From Nannocystis sp. RBIL2 (GTDB lineage Bacteria > Myxococcota_A > Polyangia > Nannocystales > Nannocystaceae): 64,000 nt of DNA. Position numbers and translations under genes: made by a program. Positions 35,069 through 44,389 of the stretch are shown piece by piece. The DNA is taken from the NCBI RefSeq assembly GCF_026626745.1, contig NZ_JAPNJW010000001.1:4138001-4202000 (forward strand), given 5' to 3'. Each line of letters opens with the position of its first letter. Position 1 is the stretch's first letter. A model generated the notes under the pieces. That model made no database searches and was not told the DNA's origin. It saw only the letters and a program-made list of their open reading frames with translations.

Positions 35069-35788
35069 TCAGCGGCCGCAGCAGGCGTCGATGTGCTCGT
35101 CCGGCGTGATCGCGCCGCGGCAGAGCCCGTTCTCCGGGCACGTCGCGGTCGCCACGCCGTCGACCTCGCAGGTGCACGTGTTCGCGTCGCAGACCACGCG
35201 CCGGCTCGGCTTCTCGACGCAGTGGTCAGTGTAGGCGCAGCCGCCCTCCGGCACGTGCTCGCCGACCTCGCCGAACACCTCGCAGCCGTCGTCGCCGTAC
35301 AGGCACCAGTCCTGGGTCGCGTAGAAGTCGTTCCAGCACGGCGACATCCACGACGCCAGCGACTCGCAATTGTCGATCTCGAAGCACTCGGCGGTCAGCC
35401 CCCAGCGCTGCAGACACTGCACGCCCTCGACCTGCTCCGGCGCGCACGGGCAGCCGTCGAACAGGCCGTCGAGCTCGCAGGCCGTCAAGCGGTCGCAGAA
35501 GCGCTGGCATACCTGCGCCGGGTCGCCGGGCGGTTCGGAGCTGTCGACGCCGGTCGTCGTCGGCTCGGACCCGCTCGACGTCGACGTCGTGCCGCCCGTC
35601 GTCGGCTCCGGCGCGCCCGACGAGTCGCTCGTGCTCGACTGACCGTCCGTACCTGAACCGCCGGTCGGGTCTGGCGCGCCGGTCGCGTCGGTCGCGGTCG
35701 ACGCCGCCGTCTCGGTCTCCCCCTGCGGATCGCCGGCCTTCTGCTCGCAGGCGAGCATCACCACCCCAATAAGCCAGGTTCGCTGCAT
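35069..35788 (-). CDS. Cys-rich lipoprotein with Ser/Thr linker
   Basis: Lipoprotein of 239 aa, ATG start. Short signal MQRTWLIGVVMLAC, then a ~75-residue linker of S/T/G/E/P (GGTTSTSSGSEPTTTGVD). The globular domain has about twenty Cys, for example VCQRFCDRLTAC, CPCAP, CEVDG and ACCGR, so it is disulphide-rich. The module AQVCQRFCDRLTACEL recurs in myxobacterial surface proteins (from memory). Function unknown. It is divergent from the second Ser/Thr kinase gene, 65 bp apart. Confidence 0.75.
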   Translation of the reverse strand: MQRTWLIGVVMLACEQKAGDPQGETETAASTATDATGAPDPTGGSGTDGQSSTSDSSGAPEPTTGGTTSTSSGSEPTTTGVDSSEPPGDPAQVCQRFCDRLTACELDGLFDGCPCAPEQVEGVQCLQRWGLTAECFEIDNCESLASWMSPCWNDFYATQDWCLYGDDGCEVFGEVGEHVPEGGCAYTDHCVEKPSRRVVCDANTCTCEVDGVATATCPENGLCRGAITPDEHIDACCGR

Positions 35789-35853
35789 TCCCCGAGGATG
35801 GCACGTCTGCAGACGGCAGCCAATCGCGACCGCGCCCGGTGTAGTGTCGGGGC

Positions 35854-37950
35854 ATCTCGAAGACGCACCCAGACACCCTGCCGCCGCGCGAGGACCGGCC
35901 GGTCCGGTGGATCGGTCGGATCATCGACGGTCGCTACCGGATCGTCGAGCTGCTCGGCGAGGGCGGCATGGGGGCCGTATACGTCGCCGAGCACCTCAAG
36001 CTGCACAAGCACGTCGCCCTCAAGACGATCCGGGCCCAGTTCGCCGCGAACAGCCAAGCCGAGGCGAGGTTCACCCGCGAGGCCCTGGCGACCGCGCGGC
36101 TCGATCACCCGCACGTCGTCAGCGCGATCGACTACGGCCATTTGCCCGAGGGCGGCGCCTACCTGGTGATCCAGCTGGTGCGCGGCCACAGCCTGACGAA
36201 GCGGATCGAGCAGGGCCCGCTGACGTGGCAGCAGGCGTGCAAGCTCGGCGCGCAGATCGCCGACGCCCTCGCGGCCGCGCACGGCCTCGGCATCATCCAT
36301 CGCGACCTCAAGCCCGACAACATCCTGCTCGAGCCGCGCGAGGGCGACGAGTTCCACGCGCGCGTCCTCGACTTCGGCATCGCCCGCGTCTCCGGCGGCG
36401 AGGGCACCGGCACGATCGCCGATATCAGCCTGCCGATCACCCGCATGGGCGCGGTCGTCGGCACGCCCGGGTACATGGCGCCCGAGCAGGCCGTCGGCGA
36501 GAAGGTCGACGTCCGCGCCGACCTCTACGCGCTCGGCGTCATCCTGTGGGAGGCCTGCACCGGCCGCTACCTGTGGGACGCCGAGTCGCTCACCGACCTG
36601 TTCGCAGCGCAGCTGTCCCAGCCAGCCCCGCACCTGCGCGGCGCGACCCGCCTCGAGGTCCCGCAGCCGCTGGCGAACCTCGTCGCCCAGCTGCTCGCGC
36701 GCAAGCCCGAGGAGCGACCGGCGACGGCCGTCGCAGTACGTGACGAGCTGCGCAAGCTGGCCCTCAGCGCCGAGGTCCACCTCATCCTCGCCGCCGCCGG
36801 CCCCGCTGCGCTGCCTGCCCCTGCCGCAACTTCGAACAATGCCACCGCGAGCAACAGCGCGAGCGCTGCTGCAGCGCCCACGCCCGCGGCTCCTGTAGCC
36901 GCGTCCGCTCCCGCGGCTTCCCTCTCGCAAGTCACTCCGACGGCTCCCGCTGCTTCCGTCTCGCAAGTCGCTCCCGCGACTCCCGCGGCCCCCGCTGCTT
37001 CCGTCCCCCGCTCCGCCGCCCGCCCCGGCTCACCCGCGCGTCCCGGCGCTGCCGCGGCTCCCGGCTCCGTCGCGCGGCCCGGCCCGGCTCCCGAAAAGAC
37101 CCCATCCGTCGCCGAGGTCGTGGCCGCGGTCCCGTTCGCCCGGCTCTCCGTGGTCATGCCCGGCTCCGCCTCCGCGCCGACCGCCTCCGGACCCGCCGAC
37201 GCGCGACCTACCGATCACGCTTCCAATGCCGCTGCAGGATCGGCCTCTCACCCGATCGTTCGACCTCCGACCGACACGCCCGCCGCCTCGACCGCGCACC
37301 CGGCCACGTCGATCTCCGGCCCCACCCTCGCGGCCGCCTCGAGCCGCGCCGACACTCGCTCCGAGCCGGCCGGCAGCGCCACCGCGATCCCTCGGGTCGT
37401 CTGGATCGGCGGGCTCGTCGGTCTCGTGCTGGTCGTGATCACCATCGTCGTCGCGGTCGCCCTGTCTGGCCGAAAGGACAGCTCCGCGAGCGAGCCCGTT
37501 GCGGGCCCCGCGGACGCGCCGGCCAACGACATCGCCGCGGCCGACGACCCGCGGCCGCGGCACACCGGTCGCAGCGCCATCGCCGAGCTCGTCGCCGAGG
37601 TCCCGGAGCTCTACGCCGAGCACGCGCGGACCCTGCTGACCAGCGACGACGCCCGCGCCCGCGAGCGCGCCGGCACTGCGATCGCCCTCGCCCCGCCCGA
37701 GGACAAGCCTGCCATCCCCGAGTACCTGCGCAACCTCGCCTGGTTCGAGCAGGTCACCGACTGCGAGGACAAGCGGCCGATCCTCGACAAGCTCCGCGAG
37801 TCCGGCGACACCCGCGCCTTGCCTGGCCTGCAGCGGATCGCCGCCACCCCGCCCGGCGACTGTCGCGTCGGCTTCATGCGCTTCGAGTGCATCGAGTGCC
37901 TGCGCGACGAGCTCGCCCGCGTGATCGCCCGCTTCGAAGCCCAGCGCTGA
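35854..37950 (+). CDS. Pkn2-type Ser/Thr protein kinase with TM helix and exported C-terminal domain
   Basis: Kinase whose frame starts after a stop at 35842-35844 and has no ATG, GTG or TTG before the Met inside the glycine loop. The domain needs residues upstream (RYRIVELLGEGGMGAVY), so I place a tentative start at ATC 35854; CTG 35878 or an indel after GTG 35844 are alternatives. From 35854 the protein is 698 aa. Seen: glycine loop, Lys57 (VALKTI), HRDLKPDN, DFGIARV, MAPEQAVGEKVDVRADLYAL. An Ala/Pro/Ser-rich juxtamembrane region, a TM helix (GGLVGLVLVVITIVVAVAL) near residue 520, and a ~150-residue exported helical domain with four Cys near the end follow. Catalytic residues are intact, so it is probably active. 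Confidence 0.85.
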   Translation: MSKTHPDTLPPREDRPVRWIGRIIDGRYRIVELLGEGGMGAVYVAEHLKLHKHVALKTIRAQFAANSQAEARFTREALATARLDHPHVVSAIDYGHLPEGGAYLVIQLVRGHSLTKRIEQGPLTWQQACKLGAQIADALAAAHGLGIIHRDLKPDNILLEPREGDEFHARVLDFGIARVSGGEGTGTIADISLPITRMGAVVGTPGYMAPEQAVGEKVDVRADLYALGVILWEACTGRYLWDAESLTDLFAAQLSQPAPHLRGATRLEVPQPLANLVAQLLARKPEERPATAVAVRDELRKLALSAEVHLILAAAGPAALPAPAATSNNATASNSASAAAAPTPAAPVAASAPAASLSQVTPTAPAASVSQVAPATPAAPAASVPRSAARPGSPARPGAAAAPGSVARPGPAPEKTPSVAEVVAAVPFARLSVVMPGSASAPTASGPADARPTDHASNAAAGSASHPIVRPPTDTPAASTAHPATSISGPTLAAASSRADTRSEPAGSATAIPRVVWIGGLVGLVLVVITIVVAVALSGRKDSSASEPVAGPADAPANDIAAADDPRPRHTGRSAIAELVAEVPELYAEHARTLLTSDDARARERAGTAIALAPPEDKPAIPEYLRNLAWFEQVTDCEDKRPILDKLRESGDTRALPGLQRIAATPPGDCRVGFMRFECIECLRDELARVIARFEAQR

Positions 37951-37974
37951 GGCCCGGCAGGCGCACGCGGCGGA

Positions 37975-38083
37975 CATGTCTCTTCGGACATGCCGACCCT
38001 CGCGCACCGCATGTCTCTTCAGCCAGGCGTCGCATTCGCTCGCCCGCGTCGCCCGTGCCGCATGTCCTTTCGGCCAGGCATCG
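37975..38083. repeat. three interrupted 14-bp CATG elements
   Basis: Units CATGTCTCTTCGGA (37975, followed by CATG), CATGTCTCTTCAGC (38010) and CATGTCCTTTCGGC (38061), each of the latter followed by CAGGC. Spacing between elements is 35 and 51 bp, so this is a broken array like that at 18004-18457. Confidence 0.7.
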
Positions 38084-38168
38084 TCCGCCTCCGCCTCCGC
38101 CGCCCCCGCTCTTCGCTCTCGCTGCTCCCCTCTCGACGTCCCCCCGCCGCGGCCGCATCCTGGTTTGC

Positions 38169-38549
38169 ATGTCCGACCGCACCTCCTTCAGCTGTTTCCG
38201 CGACCTCGTCGCCCCCATGCGGATCGACGCCGGTCACCAGGCCGTCGTCGAGCTGCTGCTGCGGCTGTGCACCGAGGTCGACGCCTTGCGGCAGGCGCTG
38301 GCCGACCCGCGCGTCCCGGCCGAGGTGCGGCACAGCTACCGCGACGCCCACGCCCGCGCCGTCACGCGCGCGCACGACTCCGCCGGCCCGTTCGGCTCGC
38401 CCGAAAAGATCCTGAGCGCCTACTACAACCGCGACCCCGGCGCCGACCGGCTCGCGCCGGAGCTCGACATGGCCGCCAGGCTCGGGGCCAGCCCCGAGGA
38501 GCTCGCGGCTCTGCGGGCCACCCTCGAGGAGGTCGAGATGTACACCTGA
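38169..38549 (+). CDS. small hypothetical protein
   Basis: Protein of 126 aa, ATG start (MSDRTSFSCFRDLV). Entirely helical in appearance, with a Leu-rich segment AVVELLLRLCTEVDALRQAL and a C-terminal ELAALRATLEEVEMYT. No signal, TM or recognised domain. Codon use is like its neighbours, so it is probably real. It precedes the ABC-F gene by 148 bp in the same direction. Confidence 0.6.
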   Translation: MSDRTSFSCFRDLVAPMRIDAGHQAVVELLLRLCTEVDALRQALADPRVPAEVRHSYRDAHARAVTRAHDSAGPFGSPEKILSAYYNRDPGADRLAPELDMAARLGASPEELAALRATLEEVEMYT

Positions 38550-38697
38550 CCGCGCCGTGGAAGTCGCCCGCGGACAGGCTCCAGGGCCGCGAATTCGCCA
38601 TCTCCGCCGCCCTCGCGGTCTCGCGCCGTTCACGCCGTGCATCACCGCACGGCCCGCGCGAGGCCTCCTCGCCGCGGCTCATGTAGTCTCCGCGCCC

Positions 38698-40320
<1,623 letters not shown>

Positions 40321-40430
40321 GCCGATTACAGGGCGCCCGCGCTTGACGATCCCGATCGTCCGGCTCAAGTAGTGGACCGCCGCACATTCGCGGCGTTGGG
40401 TTCCGCTATCGTCCGGATGATAGGTTCGTC

Positions 40431-41426
40431 ATGATCATAGCTCGTCGTCCTCACGTCCGTCTCAGCGCCATCGCCACCGCCGTGCTCGCCCTCGAAGCGG
40501 CCGGCTGCGGCTGCCCCGATGCCGACTCCAAAGAGACCGGGAAGTTCGAGGGCGTCGTGAAGGGCCCGGACCTCAAGAACGCGCGCGAGGACGGCAAGAG
40601 CGACGCCGACCGCTGCGAGGCCGCCTGCCGGGTCGTCGCCGGCGAGGAGCTCGACGACGTCGAGACGTGCGACGCGGTCGGCCCCGCGGACGCTCCCGAG
40701 CGCCCGTGGGCCGAGGGCGTCGAACAAATCACAGTCACCTGCACGGCCACGTATACGCTGCACCAGTTCTGCACCGGCCGCCGGCCGCAGGGCCACCAGG
40801 AGGCCGACATCGCCGTCCAGTCGCGGGCCGACTGGTTCGCGGTCCATGCCCACCTCGAGCGCGCCGCAGTGACAGCGTTCCGCGAGCTGGCAGAGTGGCT
40901 GACCGGCCGCGGCGCCCCCGCCGGCCTGGCCGCCCGCTGCCGCGACGCCGCCGCCGACGAGGTCCGCCACGCGAACGCCCTCGAGGCGCTGGCTCGCCGC
41001 GACGGCGCCGAGGTCCCGCTCCCGCGCGCCGACCCGCCCGTCGACGACCTGTTCGCCGTCGCCTGCCACAACGCCGTCGAGGGCTGCGTGTCCGAGGCGT
41101 TCGCCGCGGTCGTCGCCGCCCACCAGGCCGCCCACGCCCGCTCGCTCGAGCTGCGCGTCCTGTTCACGCGCATCGCCGCCGACGAGCTGCGCCACGGCCA
41201 GCTCGCCTGGGACCTCCACGCCTGGCTGTGGGACCGCCTGACGCCCGCGCAGCAGACCGCCGTCGCCGCGCTGCAGGCCCGCGCGCTGCTCGACCTGCCC
41301 GCCAACTCGCGCCGCGCCGCCGCGGCCACCCCGCGCGAGCTCGGCTGGCCGGGGCCCGACCACGCCGCCCGCATGGCCCAGCTGTTCGCCCGCCGCCTGC
41401 GCGACGCCGCCGGCCTGGCCGCCTGA
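40431..41426 (+). CDS. ferritin-like-fold lipoprotein
   Basis: Exported protein of 331 aa. Signal IATAVLALEAAGC with lipobox AAGC. A ~90-residue N-terminal part with Cys pairs (DRCEAACRV, CDAVGP) precedes a four-helix bundle with diiron-type ligands: AHLERAAVTAFREL, ADEVRHANALEALA, HNAVEGCVSEAF and ADELRHGQLAWDL. The two ExxH motifs plus two helix Glu residues match the ferritin-like superfamily. Iron or oxidant handling at the cell surface is a reasonable guess. The gene stands alone. Confidence 0.78.
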   Translation: MIIARRPHVRLSAIATAVLALEAAGCGCPDADSKETGKFEGVVKGPDLKNAREDGKSDADRCEAACRVVAGEELDDVETCDAVGPADAPERPWAEGVEQITVTCTATYTLHQFCTGRRPQGHQEADIAVQSRADWFAVHAHLERAAVTAFRELAEWLTGRGAPAGLAARCRDAAADEVRHANALEALARRDGAEVPLPRADPPVDDLFAVACHNAVEGCVSEAFAAVVAAHQAAHARSLELRVLFTRIAADELRHGQLAWDLHAWLWDRLTPAQQTAVAALQARALLDLPANSRRAAAATPRELGWPGPDHAARMAQLFARRLRDAAGLAA

Positions 41427-41485
41427 GCGCGAACGAGCGAGCGACCGGCAGGCGTGCGGCAGCCGGGCATCGCTCGTCTCCTATC

Positions 41486-41555
41486 AATGTCTGCTCGGAC
41501 ATGTCTTGAATGACATGTCCCGAAGAACCTGTCCCAGGGGGCATGTCCCATGAGC
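41486..41555. repeat. 14-bp CATG repeat array (5 units) between convergent genes
   Basis: Units start at 41486 (AATG), 41500, 41514, 41528 (CCTG) and 41542, all 14 nt, with a possible degenerate continuation to ~41580 (CTGTCCCCCTCGGGACC). Confidence 0.82.
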
Positions 41556-41643
41556 TGGACGTCTGTCCCCCTCGGGACCTCGGCCCTGGCGAGCCCCCAC
41601 GAGCAGCGGCGCTCCTGGCCGAGGTGCCCGCTCGCTCGCCTGC

Positions 41644-42450
41644 TCAGCCGCAGGAGTCCATGTAGACCAGGTTGTCCCGACCGCAATAGTAGTTGTCACC
41701 GTTCGGCATGCAGCAGCCGATGCCGTTGACCGGCGTCTCCGGGCTGCAGGCGTCGCCGACCGCGACGTCGGGCGGGCAGTCGATCGGGTTCAGGCCCTCC
41801 GGGTCGGGGCCGGCGCCGCCGCAGCCGTAGTACATGTTGCCGGCGTCCCAGCCGCAGTTGCCGTGCTCCCCGCCGGAGGTCTCCGACTCGGTCGTGTCGA
41901 AGGTCGTGCTCGGGTCGGAGGTGCCCGGCCACTCGGTGGTGGTCAGCGGCCCGGTGGTGCTGACGTCGGTGGTCGACGTCGACCCGCCGCCCAGGCACGC
42001 CGGCTCGTCGGGGAACAGCGCCCCGAAGTTGGCGAGCGCCGAGGTACAGGCCGCCAGGCACTCCTCGGTCAGCTCGGGCGTCGTCCAGCAGGTGCCCTCG
42101 GGCCCGTAGGCCATCTCGACCTCGGACGCCGAGTCCGGGTTGATCGCCACCATGCACAGGATGTACTGCGGACAGTCGCCGTACTGCCCGCCGCTGCTGG
42201 TGGTGCCCTCCGTCGGGCCGCCGGTCTCGGTCGCGCTCGCGCTCTCCGTGCCGCCCTCGGTCGGGTCGCCGGTGGGGTCGCCGCCGCTCGGGTTGCCGCT
42301 CGGGTTGCCGCTCGGGTTGCTGGTCGGGCCGGCCGACACAGTGATGTTGCCGATCGTGTCGAGCGGGTCCTTGTTGTCGCCGCAGCCGACGAGCAGGAGC
42401 ACGGACGAGACCAAACCGACGAGGGGACGAGACAGGGACGCGGGGGACAT
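41644..42450 (-). CDS. Cys-rich lipoprotein with GNPS/Thr linker
   Basis: Lipoprotein of 268 aa. The ATG at 42450 is chosen for the signal peptide LVGLVSSVLLLVGC; the frame extends far upstream without coding character. The linker has tandem GNPS units (a 12-bp DNA repeat) and TE/SA-rich segments. The globular part has about fifteen Cys (CPQYILC, CTSALANFG, GCCMPNG, YMDSCG) and a second TST/TTD linker, so two Cys-rich blocks are joined. Function unknown; probably outer-membrane exposed. Confidence 0.72.
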   Translation of the reverse strand: MSPASLSRPLVGLVSSVLLLVGCGDNKDPLDTIGNITVSAGPTSNPSGNPSGNPSGGDPTGDPTEGGTESASATETGGPTEGTTSSGGQYGDCPQYILCMVAINPDSASEVEMAYGPEGTCWTTPELTEECLAACTSALANFGALFPDEPACLGGGSTSTTDVSTTGPLTTTEWPGTSDPSTTFDTTESETSGGEHGNCGWDAGNMYYGCGGAGPDPEGLNPIDCPPDVAVGDACSPETPVNGIGCCMPNGDNYYCGRDNLVYMDSCG

Positions 42451-42818
42451 CGGCGGCGCTTCTACCAAGCGCCCTGGCCCCTCGCAAGCGCGCCCGGCGC
42501 CTCCGGCGAGGCCTCGGCTGGTCCTGGAGCATTCGCCGTCGCCCCGGCCCGGTACATGTCCCGAGGGACATCTGACAGTGACTCCGGTCCCCGCCGGAAC
42601 CGTGGTCTTGCGCGCGGAAGCTCTACTCCGAAGCGCCGGTGAACCGGGTGCCGAGGCCCCCTCGCGCTCGTCGGCCCCGGGGCCCGTCGAGCACGAGGTC
42701 GCGCCGCTGCCGGGCACGCCGTCGATGCCTCGACGCGGCCGCGCCGGCCCTGCGGCCCCCGGTCGCTGCGAGCGCCAGGTCACCCGCGCGGGCCGACGCC
42801 GCCCGCGCGGGACCTGCA
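42451..42818. other. 368-bp intergenic region between two lipoprotein genes
   Basis: Both flanking genes are on the minus strand. Holds one 14-bp element, CATGTCCCGAGGGA + CATCTG (42554-42573). Nothing else recognisable. Confidence 0.5.
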
Positions 42819-43979
42819 TCACGGGGTGCAGTAGGCGACCGTGCGGCCGGCGTAGTCCGCCGTCGCGCAGCCGGAGTAGCCCTCGGCCACGCAGTCGATC
42901 GTGCCCTGCTGGTCCCAGTCGCAGAACGAGATCGTCGCGCCGTCGCAGCTCTCGGGGGCATCGAGCGCGCACTGCGTGTTGACGAGGCCGCACGAGGCCC
43001 CGCCGGCGAACGGCCCCGACTGCAAGTAGCCGCAGCCCTGGCCGAGCGGCTCGACCATCGAGCAGTCGCGGCGGCTCAGCTTGCCGCCGGCGCACGTCTC
43101 GAGCACGTCGCCGTCGCACTCCTGCGAGAAGAAGTCGCACGGCTCGCCGGTGCCGATGCACGCGTTCGCGTTGCGCATCGGGTCGAAGCCGCAGGTCTCG
43201 CCGGCGATCGTGAAGCGCTTCTCGCCGTCCATGCCGTTGATGAACACGAAGTTGTTCTGGGTGCGGCAGTCGACCCGCTCGAGGAACCCGTCCGGGTTGC
43301 ACTCGATCAGCACGCCCGGGTCGTCCGGGTCGCACGTCGACTCGGTCACCCCGTACTCGCACGTCTCGAGCCCGCAGCCGGCCCAGATCTGGGTCCCGCA
43401 CTGCTGCCCCGCCGCCGCGCAGTCCATCGCCGCGATCGGCCCGCCCTCGAAGTCGCACAGGACCCACTCGTCGCCGACGCACAAGCTCTCGCCCGGCTTC
43501 TCCATGCAGGCGCCCGCGTGCGCCTCGGCGGGCGGCGTGCAGGCCCGCACCGTCTCGCAGTCGGGCGCGGCCAGCTTGCAATTCATCGCCTCGATCGACA
43601 GCAGCATCGAACCGGTCGACGCCCACTTCCACGGCAGGTCGAGCGCGTGCGCCAGGCAGGCCTGCAGCCCCATCGGCGTGCCGCCGTCGGCCTCGCAGGC
43701 GTTGATCCGCAGACAGTCGGCCACCCGCGAATCAGTCTCCGACCCGGTCGTGCTGTCGCTCGTCTCGCCGCTCGTCGGCGCGCCGGTGGTCGGCTCGGTC
43801 GTCCCCGTCGTCGTCGTCGTCGCAGTCGTCGTCGGGCCGTCCGTCGTCGCCCCCTCGGTCGTCGAAGTGCTCGTGGTCGCCCCCTCGGTCGCGCCGCCAT
43901 CGTCGCCGCAACCGAACATCAACGCCCCGCCGAGCGCGAGGGCCGTGAAACTTCTATGTACATGCCAAGAACGCTGCAT
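42819..43979 (-). CDS. large Cys-rich lipoprotein with Thr linker
   Basis: Lipoprotein of 386 aa. Signal FTALALGGALMFGC (Cys24), a ~50-residue linker of TTT/STTE units, then a domain with about thirty Cys in repeated C-x(6-12)-C loops (LCVGDEWVLCDFEGGPIAAM, ECDGDVLETCAGGKLSRRDC). The recurring 'C-x-G-x(3)-E/V-x-C' pattern resembles Cys-rich repeat families of myxobacterial secreted proteins. Probably a disulphide-stabilised surface protein; ligand unknown. Confidence 0.75.
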   Translation of the reverse strand: MQRSWHVHRSFTALALGGALMFGCGDDGGATEGATTSTSTTEGATTDGPTTTATTTTTGTTEPTTGAPTSGETSDSTTGSETDSRVADCLRINACEADGGTPMGLQACLAHALDLPWKWASTGSMLLSIEAMNCKLAAPDCETVRACTPPAEAHAGACMEKPGESLCVGDEWVLCDFEGGPIAAMDCAAAGQQCGTQIWAGCGLETCEYGVTESTCDPDDPGVLIECNPDGFLERVDCRTQNNFVFINGMDGEKRFTIAGETCGFDPMRNANACIGTGEPCDFFSQECDGDVLETCAGGKLSRRDCSMVEPLGQGCGYLQSGPFAGGASCGLVNTQCALDAPESCDGATISFCDWDQQGTIDCVAEGYSGCATADYAGRTVAYCTP

Positions 43980-44389
43980 GCGGCGAGGGTTAGCACGTCA
44001 CCCCCGCGCAGCCACGTGACGTTTTGGCGGCGCGCTGCAGCGCGAGCTTGCGATCCCTCTCGCGTCGCGTGACCGCCGCCGCGATTCATCACGTCGACGC
44101 GCCTCGGTGTCGCACCTGATCCGCATCACCCTCACCTGCGGATCTTTCCCACATGCCTTGGAGGACATTCCCCTTTCGCCATGTCCTGATGAACATGTCT
44201 TCTTGGACATCTCGACTCGCGCGCGGCGAGCCGGGCCGCGCCAGCCGGCGGACCGAACCGGCGGGCTCGGGCGTCCGCGCGCGCCGGGTGGCCGTTTCCG
44301 CGCGTTTTGCGGCGGGATTACCCCTTCGCCGGCGATCCGGAATACCCTCACCGTGACCGCCCGTACTCCGCGGGCCGAGCGAGGCGACG
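43980..44389. other. 410-bp divergent intergenic region
   Basis: Between the divergent lipoprotein and SGNH hydrolase genes. Holds the array at 44152-44221. A -10/-35 pair is not evident on either strand. Confidence 0.5.
44152..44221. repeat. 14-bp CATG repeat array (5 units)
   Basis: Units start at 44152, 44166 (CATT), 44180, 44194 and 44208 (CATCTC end unit), exactly 14 nt. Lies 168 bp upstream of the SGNH hydrolase start. Confidence 0.85.

Noticed and set aside
42451..43632. N-terminal extension of the 41644 lipoprotein gene.
   Set aside because: It runs antiparallel to no gene but in the wrong frame through the neighbouring lipoprotein gene; the signal peptide starts at 42450.
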